Source of the DNA: Bacilli bacterium
GTDB lineage: Bacteria > Bacillota_I > Bacilli_A > RF39 > UBA660
Assembly (NCBI GenBank): GCA_022793565.1
Contig: JAAWDC010000138.1
Coordinates: 1-5,079, forward strand
Direction: 5' to 3'
DNA length: 5,079 nt
Below the pieces are notes generated by a model. That model saw nothing but the letters and a program-made list of their open reading frames with translations, ran no database searches and was not told the origin of the DNA. Made by a program: the position numbers and the translations under genes. This document shows, one piece after another, positions 1-4,827 of the stretch; the first letter of the stretch is position 1; every line of letters begins with the position of its first letter.

Positions 1-691
1 TATTTCCAGAGAGCTGATCTTCTTCTGAGAGTTCTATTTCGACGTCTTTCTTAAATGGAAAATATTGGATTTCAAAATTTTTATATATTAATGGGGTTGT
101 CTCATACTTTTTTATATATTCATGATATTCCTCTAGGCAGAAATTGTTTTTTTGGATAATTTCTGAGTGTGGGTAGCCAATGTATCGAAAATGCCATTCT
201 TCAGCACCAATCTTTGTGACTTGTTTCTTTTCTTCCTGATATCGTTCAATAAATCCATATTTGAAGGCTATATTTCTAAACTCTTCACAAATACCATAAT
301 GAGGAAAGGATGGACAGATAAAATCTATTTCTCCTTCATTGAGTCCTAAATCGATTGCAAGTCCTGTTTGATGTTCGCTAGCGTTTGGATATGCCACATA
401 CTTTAAGGTGAATTCTTTTCCATTTTCTTTCATTGAATTAGTAAAAATATCCTGTTGTTCTTCTAGACTACGATAGCCACTGACAGGAAGAATCTTGTTA
501 TCTGCTTTGATTTCTGATAAAGCTTGTTGTAAAAAGGCATTGGCTTTTTTATGAAGAAGAATATCTGAAGCATTTTTGTCTACTGACTCTAATTTTTCTT
601 TTGCTATCGCAAATTGAATTTTATAATCCCTATTTACTAAGATTAAATCTCCACAATAGATATCTTCTTTTTTCAATCTATATTTTGCCAT
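1..691 (-). CDS. vanXY: VanXY-type bifunctional D,D-dipeptidase/D,D-carboxypeptidase (C-terminus cut by window edge)
   Basis: Seen: 230 residues are readable from the ATG at 691 to the window edge, with no stop. The M15-family zinc-peptidase motifs are intact: SGYRS at residues 71-75, the SxHxxGxAxD motif as SEHQTGLAID at 105-114 (predicted zinc ligands H107 and D114), and EEWHFRYIGYPH at 164-175 (predicted catalytic E164, zinc ligand H167). There is no signal peptide or membrane anchor, unlike membrane-bound VanY, so it should be cytoplasmic. Known: VanXY enzymes cleave D-Ala-D-Ala and also remove terminal D-Ala from UDP-MurNAc-pentapeptide, sparing D-Ser-ended forms. VanXY of the vanG operon is about 250 residues, so only a short C-terminal piece is probably missing. 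The start overlaps the last 19 bases of the ligase gene, with a GGGGA ribosome site 7 bases upstream, so translation is probably coupled. A plain VanY-like carboxypeptidase is the alternative, but neighbours and lack of an anchor favour VanXY. Confidence 0.9.
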   Translation of the reverse strand, partial: MAKYRLKKEDIYCGDLILVNRDYKIQFAIAKEKLESVDKNASDILLHKKANAFLQQALSEIKADNKILPVSGYRSLEEQQDIFTNSMKENGKEFTLKYVAYPNASEHQTGLAIDLGLNEGEIDFICPSFPHYGICEEFRNIAFKYGFIERYQEEKKQVTKIGAEEWHFRYIGYPHSEIIQKNNFCLEEYHEYIKKYETTPLIYKNFEIQYFPFKKDVEIELSEEDQLSGN

Positions 692-1731
692 TTTTTCATC
701 CCCAAACATATTAATTTATCTAGGACATCTTCAAATGCATATCCAATCTCTTTTATCATTGAAGGATATCTACTATGTGTAGTACATCCTGGAATGGTAT
801 TTACTTCATTAAATACAATTTTTTTATCTTTTGTATAAAACATATCTACACGAGCAAATCCAGCACATCCCAGAATTTTATATATTTTTAGAGCGATCTT
901 TTTTATTTTTTCTCTTTCTTCTTTGGTTATCCTAGCTGGAAGATGAATTTTACTAGTTTTTAAGGTATATTTTTCTTCAAAATCAAAGAATCCATCTTGT
1001 AGCTCAATTTCATCTACCTCTCCAATTATCAACTCATTATTTCCAAGAACTGCACATCCTACCTCAAATCCATCGATTCCTTCTTCGATTATAATATGAT
1101 CATCAAAGGAAAATGCTTTATCAATTGCAGTAGGTAATTCGCTTTTATGATTTATTTTTGTTATTCCAAAGGAAGATCCTGCTTTTAAAGGTTTTACAAA
1201 AAGAGGGAAATTCAAATCTTTAATTGTCTCTTCTATTTCTTCTTTTTGATGGAATTTCGTAAATAAATGTGACTTTGGAACTAGAATTTTTGCTTTTGAA
1301 ACTAACTCATGGGCAATGAATTTATCCATACAAATAGCTGAAGAAATCATATCACATCCAACATATGGAATTCCCGCTAGTTCTAGTAATCCTTGCAGTC
1401 TTCCATCCTCTCCATTTTTTCCATGTAAGATAGGAAAAGCAATGTCAATTGGAATAATTTCAGCTGTTTTAAGATCAATTATTCCATGATCTGATCGATT
1501 ACTCGATATACTAACTTTTCGACAATATTTTGGTTGGCTCCACTCATCTTTCTCTATTTTTTCTATATCACCGTTATACTGATAGAAATCTCCTTCTTTG
1601 GTAATTCCAACCATTATAATTTCATATTTGTTTGAGTCTAGATTTTTGATTACTGATGTTGCCGATACTAAAGAAACTTCATACTCACTTGACTTTCCAC
1701 CAAACAAACAAGCAACTCTTATCTTTTTCAT
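673..1731 (-). CDS. vanG: VanG-type D-alanine--D-serine ligase
   Basis: Cytoplasmic ATP-grasp ligase expected to join D-Ala to D-Ser, giving peptidoglycan precursors with lowered affinity for vancomycin. Seen, 352 residues: N-terminal GGKSSEYEVS at 11-20 (E16 is the conserved D-Ala-site glutamate), LHGKNGEDG at 102-110, ATP-binding KPLKAGSSFGITK at 180-192, GFEVGCAVLG at 221-230, GEVDEIEL at 237-244, omega-loop FFDFEEKYTLKTSK at 248-261, PAR at 265-267, RVD at 294-296, and NEVNTIPG at 308-315 (Mg2+-binding E309, N311). Specificity reasoning: the omega loop keeps EKY, as in D-Ala- and D-Ser-adding enzymes, rather than the histidine of D-lactate ligases such as VanA. HSRYP at 319-323 is the Van-ligase form, not the HSLVP/YSMFP form of housekeeping Ddl. 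As I remember it, the whole sequence tracks enterococcal VanG closely. Oddity: C316 where Phe or Met is usual. It starts 3 bp after vanW and overlaps vanXY. D-Ser preference is inferred, not shown. Confidence 0.93.
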   Translation of the reverse strand: MKKIRVACLFGGKSSEYEVSLVSATSVIKNLDSNKYEIIMVGITKEGDFYQYNGDIEKIEKDEWSQPKYCRKVSISSNRSDHGIIDLKTAEIIPIDIAFPILHGKNGEDGRLQGLLELAGIPYVGCDMISSAICMDKFIAHELVSKAKILVPKSHLFTKFHQKEEIEETIKDLNFPLFVKPLKAGSSFGITKINHKSELPTAIDKAFSFDDHIIIEEGIDGFEVGCAVLGNNELIIGEVDEIELQDGFFDFEEKYTLKTSKIHLPARITKEEREKIKKIALKIYKILGCAGFARVDMFYTKDKKIVFNEVNTIPGCTTHSRYPSMIKEIGYAFEDVLDKLICLGMKKWQNID

Positions 1732-1734
1732 TCT

Positions 1735-2553
1735 TTACTCCTCCTCTATTTTGGTATTTTGAGGAAGTTCATAGGTAATTTCAACAACCTCATCGTATAA
1801 TTTTTCACGAGTTACTTCTTTTTTTGTTTTCTTGTCCTTAGATACTTTAATTACTGAAACACTCTCATAAGTTTTTCCATTCTTTCGTATATATTTAAAG
1901 TCATCATTCACAATCTCGGTATCTACTGTTACTTTTTGATCTGATAATATTTTGGCATACATAAAATCCTCATCAAAATCTATAATAATTTGATAGATAT
2001 TTTTTGTGTCATTTCTTACTCTTAAATCAAGCCATCCACCACGAATTGTTGCATCTACACCTTCTAAAGATTCTTTATCTGGATTGGGGAAGGACTTCAC
2101 TTTATGACCATGTCTTTCTACTACTGTCAGTGGAGTCATCAAAAATGTATAGTATAGTAGATTACTTAGATGACAGATACCTCCACCTTTACTAGGAACA
2201 ATCTTATTATTAACTAATATTAATCCATCTTTGAGCTTTCCATACTTTTTACTACGCTTTGATAGATAGTAAAAAGAAAAAGTCTCGTTTGGATATATTA
2301 AAATTTTGTTCATTGTCTTACTAATAATTTTTAAGTTTTCCACTTTGTTTTTTTGATAAATAATATCATGCCCACTATTCTCATTAATCATTAATGTTTT
2401 AGTATTGCAAACTTCGTATGGTAATAGATCCCCAAAATGTTTGGAATAATGATTCTTATCTAAAAACATTTCAATTTGATAGAATAAATTTCGTTGCCAT
2501 ACACGAAGTGGAATTAAAAAAGGAAAAATTTGGGTCACTCTTTTTCTTGTCAT
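1735..2553 (-). CDS. vanW: VanW family protein of a vanG-type operon
   Basis: First gene of the van-like operon. Known: VanW occurs in vanB- and vanG-type clusters; its biochemical role is unresolved and it is regarded as accessory. Seen, 272 residues: an N-terminus KRVTQIFPFLIPLRVWQR at 4-21 that I recognise from vanG-operon VanW, NETFSF at 89-94, the family signature DGLILV at 109-114 followed by SKGGGICHLSNLL at 121-133, ERHGHKVKSFPN at 146-157, and GVDATIRGGWLDLRVRND at 165-182. The C-terminal third is charged and beta-prone. There is no signal peptide or clear membrane segment. Oddity: H128 replaces the Gln that normally follows Cys in GGGxCQ. The ATG at 2553 is supported by AGGAGG 8 bases upstream. 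Its last codons (GAG GAG GAG) form the ribosome site of the ligase. Family assignment is firm; function is unknown. Confidence 0.92.
   Translation of the reverse strand: MTRKRVTQIFPFLIPLRVWQRNLFYQIEMFLDKNHYSKHFGDLLPYEVCNTKTLMINENSGHDIIYQKNKVENLKIISKTMNKILIYPNETFSFYYLSKRSKKYGKLKDGLILVNNKIVPSKGGGICHLSNLLYYTFLMTPLTVVERHGHKVKSFPNPDKESLEGVDATIRGGWLDLRVRNDTKNIYQIIIDFDEDFMYAKILSDQKVTVDTEIVNDDFKYIRKNGKTYESVSVIKVSKDKKTKKEVTREKLYDEVVEITYELPQNTKIEEE
1738..1746 (-). promoter_or_regulatory. Ligase ribosome binding site embedded in vanW codons
   Basis: The minus strand reads GAGGAGGAG-TAA-AGA-ATG. The three glutamate codons that end VanW are at the same time the Shine-Dalgarno sequence for the ligase ATG at 1731, with six bases between. 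The vanW stop therefore lies inside the initiation region of the next gene, which suggests translational coupling of the two proteins. Confidence 0.75.
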
Positions 2554-2570
2554 TTTTTCTGCCTCCTCAT

Positions 2571-2613
2571 TGAATTGATATATTATTACTATTATAAGAA
2601 TATATTCAATTCA
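2571..2613 (-). repeat. Inverted repeat in the vanW leader
   Basis: Seen on the minus strand: TGAATTG-A-ATAT, a 20-base gap, then ATAT-CAATTCA. The arms (2602-2613 and 2571-2581) pair over 11 bp with a single bulged base. The element lies between the predicted transcription start (near 2625) and the AGGAGG at 2562-2567. It could be an RNA hairpin just in front of the ribosome site or a DNA dyad for a regulator. It is AT-only apart from two G/C pairs, so it is thermodynamically weak and could be chance in such AT-rich DNA. Confidence 0.4.
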
Positions 2614-2631
2614 TACTCGTTTCTTAGATTC

Positions 2632-2637
2632 ATTATA
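2632..2637 (-). promoter_or_regulatory. -10 box of the predicted vanW operon promoter, no -35 box
   Basis: A perfect TATAAT on the minus strand lies about 80 bases before the vanW ATG. At the 17-bp distance (2655-2660) the sequence is ACAGAA, which does not resemble TTGACA. A good -10 without a -35, with direct repeats occupying the -35 region, is what an activator-dependent promoter looks like. Activity is inferred, not shown. Confidence 0.55.
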
Positions 2638-2648
2638 TAAAACTAAAA

Positions 2649-2681
2649 TGACTTTTCTGTGACTTTTTTATGACAAATTTG
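2649..2681 (-). promoter_or_regulatory. Three 11-bp-period direct repeats, candidate response-regulator binding site
   Basis: On the minus strand three consecutive 11-mers each end in GTCA: CAAATTTGTCA, TAAAAAAGTCA, CAGAAAAGTCA. The GTCA cores lie at 2671-2674, 2660-2663 and 2649-2652, an exact 11-bp spacing; the last two units also share AAAAGTCA. The array ends 11 bp upstream of the -10 box and so covers the -35 position. Known: OmpR/PhoB-family regulators, the family of VanR, bind head-to-tail direct repeats with 10-11 bp period and often replace a -35 box. Identity of the binding protein is inferred; no regulator gene is in the window. Confidence 0.5.
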
Positions 2682-2705
2682 TAATCCCAAACATTTTATA
2701 GACAT

Positions 2706-3446
2706 TTAACTTCTTGCTGCACCATCTACAGATAAAATAATCCCTGTAATATAACTTGCCATATCACTAGCTAGGAATAAGAAGGCATTTGCGATATCTT
2801 CTGGCTGTCCCATTCTACCAAGGGGAATTGTTTGAATTAATGGTTTAATTGTTTCTTCGGGTAGATTTTTAACCATATCCGTCTCTATTACTCCAGGGGC
2901 AACAGCATTTACACGAATCCCATAATGTGCAAGTTCTCTAGCTAGGGATTTGGTGAATCCATTTACTGCGAATTTACTAGTTGGATACATAACTCCAGCA
3001 GGTTGTCCATAAATACTAACCATAGAACTCGTATTTAAAATTACTCCCTTCTTTTCTTTTAAATATGGTATTGCTACTTTTGAGCATGTAAATACTGATT
3101 TTATATTTAAATCACTGATTTTATCATATTCTTCCTCTGTATAATTTTCAATCAACGTTCTAGAGGAGATTCCAGCGTTATTTACTAGAATATCAATTGA
3201 TCCAAAATGTTTTTTTATTTCTTCAAACACAGTTTTAATTTCTTCTTCACAAGTTAAGTCTGGATAAAATCCTAAAACATTGTACTCCTCATTTTCTTTT
3301 TTTAATTGTTCTATCGCTTGGTTTACGGTCTCCTCTTTAGAGCCAAGCAATGCCACACTAGCACCGTTATCCAAAAATTTTTTTACAGTAGAAAATCCAA
3401 TTCCTCTCGTTCCTCCTGTAATAATTGCGACCTTTCCCTTTAACAT
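2706..3446 (-). CDS. SDR family oxidoreductase, FabG-like (3-oxoacyl-ACP reductase type)
   Basis: Soluble NAD(P)H-dependent short-chain dehydrogenase/reductase, 246 residues, full classical length. Seen: Rossmann glycine motif TGGTRGIG at 10-17, NNAG at 89-92, N114 of the catalytic tetrad, S141, and YPTSK at 154-158 giving catalytic Y154 and K158 (Ser-to-Tyr spacing 13, as in FabG). APGVIETDM follows at 183-191, and the C-terminus SVDGAARS is in the position of the usual V-[ND]-G-G end. No signal or membrane segment. It resembles FabG, but no acpP, fabD or fabF is nearby, so a housekeeping fatty-acid role is unproven and another alcohol or ketone substrate is possible. The ATG at 3446 has AAGGTGG 7 bases upstream. 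It has its own promoter and stands 152 bp upstream of vanW with no visible terminator between; a metabolic link to the van genes is not evident. Confidence 0.85.
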   Translation of the reverse strand: MLKGKVAIITGGTRGIGFSTVKKFLDNGASVALLGSKEETVNQAIEQLKKENEEYNVLGFYPDLTCEEEIKTVFEEIKKHFGSIDILVNNAGISSRTLIENYTEEEYDKISDLNIKSVFTCSKVAIPYLKEKKGVILNTSSMVSIYGQPAGVMYPTSKFAVNGFTKSLARELAHYGIRVNAVAPGVIETDMVKNLPEETIKPLIQTIPLGRMGQPEDIANAFLFLASDMASYITGIILSVDGAARS

Positions 3447-3469
3447 ATCTATTCCACCTTTCTATTTTT

Positions 3470-3498
3470 ATTATAAGTAAATTACTAGAGTATATCAA
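3470..3498 (-). promoter_or_regulatory. Promoter of the SDR gene
   Basis: TTGATA (3493-3498), a 17-bp spacer and a perfect TATAAT (3470-3475) on the minus strand form a near-consensus SigA-type promoter. The predicted start is about 17 bases before the SDR ATG, leaving a leader just long enough for the AAGGTGG ribosome site. It lies downstream of the terminator of the preceding gene, so the SDR gene should be an independent, constitutively readable unit. Confidence 0.7.
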
Positions 3499-3554
3499 CT
3501 AATCTATCTTATTAATCCTCTTATTTTATATAATTTAACACATCTTTGGCATAT

Positions 3555-3592
3555 AAAAAAATGGGAATCTATTTTTGAATCCCATTTTTTTT
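3555..3592 (-). terminator. Rho-independent terminator overlapping the end of the 200-residue gene
   Basis: The arms 3561-3569 and 3577-3585 pair over 9 bp with one internal mismatch (GGG/CCC core) around a 7-base loop. On the minus strand the stem is followed by seven T (3561-3555). On the plus strand it is followed by eight T (3585-3592), so it could act in both directions. The upstream arm is coding: it covers the last codons (Asn-Gly-Ile) of the gene that stops at 3569, and the stop codon lies at the loop edge. Confidence 0.8.
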
Positions 3593-4171
3593 CTTATATT
3601 TTTCTAATACTTCTTTTAAGAATATTGGAAATTCTTCTCCTGTTATGTCCTTTTCAATGGGAAATTCTGAAAGACCATTAAAAAAATCTTCTGCTTCTTC
3701 AACTTTCTTTCCTCCTTGAACTACAATATCTTTATACTGCTTAATGTAGTCAGATATTCCTTCTAAACTCTTATATTGCTTTTCTGTAATGTCGGAAGGA
3801 ATTAATAGAAAACCATCACTATATTTAGATTGTTCATCTAAATCTGTAAAATCTAAAAATATAATGTCATTATAATCATTTAGGCATGTTTTTATAACTT
3901 CAAAATAACTTTTTTCAGCCTTTTCTACATAGGATCTCATCCAGATATCCATCATGTAGTTTGTTTGTAAGTATTTCAACCAATAGAACCAATGATTGTA
4001 CCAATCCTTTTTTGAAAAAAGAACATCTAGTATACCATCTTTACTTCCATCTTCTAATTGATCACTATGGATTATGATAACTTTATTTACTTTAGAATCG
4101 TCTTTCTCTATATTTATTTGATGTTTCAAATAAATATCACTAAATGTTTGGGTTAGGTTTTGAACTTTCAA
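3569..4171 (-). CDS. Protein of unknown function, 200 residues, TTG start
   Basis: I do not recognise a family. Seen: a soluble, acidic-lysine-rich protein with no signal peptide or membrane helix. A hydrophobic strand VIIIHSDQL at 31-39 leads to an unusually aromatic stretch at about 57-77 (four Trp, four Tyr and one Phe, with Met). A second beta-like strand DIIFLDFTDLD lies at 102-112, then GFLLIPSDITEKQY at 120-133, and a lysine-rich C-terminal helix. The start is TTG: an in-frame TAA sits directly before it, and the near-perfect ribosome site AAGGAGTGAT is 5 bases upstream, so no longer reading is possible. It is transcribed alone, divergent from the 167-residue gene, and ends in its own terminator. 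Length, codon pattern and clean signals support a real gene. Function cannot be stated. Confidence 0.75.
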   Translation of the reverse strand: MKVQNLTQTFSDIYLKHQINIEKDDSKVNKVIIIHSDQLEDGSKDGILDVLFSKKDWYNHWFYWLKYLQTNYMMDIWMRSYVEKAEKSYFEVIKTCLNDYNDIIFLDFTDLDEQSKYSDGFLLIPSDITEKQYKSLEGISDYIKQYKDIVVQGGKKVEEAEDFFNGLSEFPIEKDITGEEFPIFLKEVLEKYKKKNGIQK

Positions 4172-4175
4172 TTAG

Positions 4176-4185
4176 ATCACTCCTT
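4176..4185 (-). promoter_or_regulatory. Ribosome binding site that fixes a TTG start
   Basis: AAGGAGTGAT on the minus strand matches the 16S anti-Shine-Dalgarno complement (AAGGAGGTGAT) with one base missing. It is followed by CTAA and then TTG at 4171. The TAA of this spacer is in frame with the TTG, so the protein cannot begin further upstream. The next possible start (TTG, residue 15) has no comparable site. Confidence 0.75.
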
Positions 4186-4211
4186 TTTGTATTGTTTTAA
4201 GTCTATATTTT

Positions 4212-4240
4212 ATTTTATCATTTTTATGGATTTAATCCAA
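4212..4240 (-). promoter_or_regulatory. Leftward promoter for the 200-residue gene
   Basis: TTGGAT (4235-4240), a 17-bp spacer and TAAAAT (4212-4217) on the minus strand; the -10 box is preceded by TG at the extended -10 position (TGATAAAAT). It lies about 40 bases before the TTG start, leaving a leader of roughly 35 bases with the ribosome site at its end. Confidence 0.55.
4227..4239. repeat. 13-bp dyad over the leftward -35 box
   Basis: TGGATT-T-AATCCA is a perfect 6+6 inverted repeat with one central base. It covers the -35 box of the leftward promoter (4235-4240) and lies about 50 bp upstream of the rightward promoter, a position suited to a repressor operator. Short and AT-rich, so chance is possible. 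Confidence 0.35.
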
Positions 4241-4289
4241 TTTTTATAGGAAAGATTTTTTAGAATTCGTAGGTTTCTTTCTTTATTTA

Positions 4290-4298
4290 TGATATAAT
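4290..4298 (+). promoter_or_regulatory. Rightward extended -10 promoter
   Basis: TGATATAAT is a perfect extended -10 element (TGnTATAAT). No good -35 hexamer lies at 16-18 bp (TAGGTT at best), which extended -10 promoters tolerate. The predicted start is near 4305, so the transcript would have a leader of only about 10 bases before the ATG at 4315. That leader begins at or near the GGTGAT (4305-4310) that serves as ribosome site. Confidence 0.6.
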
Positions 4299-4314
4299 AT
4301 GAACGGTGATATAA

Positions 4315-4818
4315 ATGTTAAAAATTAATAATTATGAATTTGAAATTAAATTTTCTGAAATCAATTTTAGGCAAAGAAATTATAATGGAAAAAGTTACAT
4401 TACAGTGAATATTACAACAGAATTTTTTCCTTCCTTAGTAAAGCAGAATATTGTTTATGGAAGTGTGGATATTAAAATTGACCTGGATGGGATTCATGGT
4501 ATTGATGAATTAGTTTCTAAAAGTTTTAAAGGAGATATTGGAACCATTAATATTTCTGTAAATAACGATGGTATTTGGGAAACAAATGCAATTGAAGATT
4601 TCACAATTCAATTTTTAGAACGTGAAGGTAGAAATTTATCTTTTGAAATTCAGGGAAAAGATTTTATTTATAATGGTTCTTCAAGAATGGTTAGTCTTTT
4701 TACGACTTCTACCTCTAAGGAGGAACTAGGAAAAAAATTTAATTTAAAAGATTTCTATGAACAATCTATAGAAAGGGAAATTGGAAAATCAATTATTACA
4801 AAATATTTTGTTAAATAG
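4315..4818 (+). CDS. Protein of unknown function, 167 residues, upstream of a glycolipid glycosyltransferase
   Basis: I do not recognise a family. Seen: a soluble protein with many alternating beta-type stretches (for example FEIKFSEINF at 9-18, SYITVNITTEFF at 27-38, GSVDIKIDLDG at 49-59, GTINISVNNDG at 76-86, LSFEIQGKDFIYNG at 108-121) and a helical lysine/glutamate-rich C-terminus. That profile suggests a beta-sandwich or barrel; no signal peptide, membrane segment or catalytic motif is visible. The ATG at 4315 is fixed by an in-frame TAA directly before it and by GGTGAT four bases upstream. The next gene begins 9 bp after its stop, and its AGGAG ribosome site overlaps this stop codon, so the two are one operon. 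Any role in glycolipid or envelope synthesis is only a guess from position. Confidence 0.75.
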   Translation: MLKINNYEFEIKFSEINFRQRNYNGKSYITVNITTEFFPSLVKQNIVYGSVDIKIDLDGIHGIDELVSKSFKGDIGTINISVNNDGIWETNAIEDFTIQFLEREGRNLSFEIQGKDFIYNGSSRMVSLFTTSTSKEELGKKFNLKDFYEQSIEREIGKSIITKYFVK

Positions 4819-4827
4819 GAGTTTTAT

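Noticed and set aside
167..349. 60-codon plus-strand open frame
   Set aside because: It lies inside vanXY on the opposite strand, across its conserved catalytic motifs; no ribosome site or recognisable protein.
673..1731. Reading the ligase as the housekeeping D-Ala:D-Ala ligase (ddl)
   Set aside because: It has the Van-type HSRYP and GFEVGCAVLG motifs and lies between vanW and vanXY. Ddl enzymes show HSLVP/YSMFP forms.
673..1731. D-lactate-type (VanA/VanB/VanD) ligase
   Set aside because: The omega loop has EKY instead of the histidine of D-Lac ligases, and there is no vanH dehydrogenase in front; the neighbouring SDR is not a D-lactate dehydrogenase.
2004..2195. 63-codon plus-strand open frame
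   Set aside because: Antisense to the conserved VanW signature region; Leu/His-rich low-information translation and no start signals.
2591..2596. Second TATAAT on the minus strand before vanW
   Set aside because: No acceptable -35 at 16-18 bp (CGAGTA) and no repeats there; it falls in the loop of the leader dyad and in generally AT-rich sequence.
2673..2682. Palindrome ACAAATTTGT between the SDR gene and vanW, considered as a terminator or operator
   Set aside because: The stem is only 5 bp with no loop and no following T-run. It overlaps the 11-bp direct repeats, which explain the region better.
2706..3446. SDR gene as part of the van pathway
   Set aside because: Its own promoter and a FabG-like active site give no link to D-Ser or precursor chemistry; adjacency alone is not enough.
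3280..3480. 66-codon plus-strand open frame
   Set aside because: Antisense to the start of the SDR gene, covering its Rossmann motif and promoter; no ribosome site.
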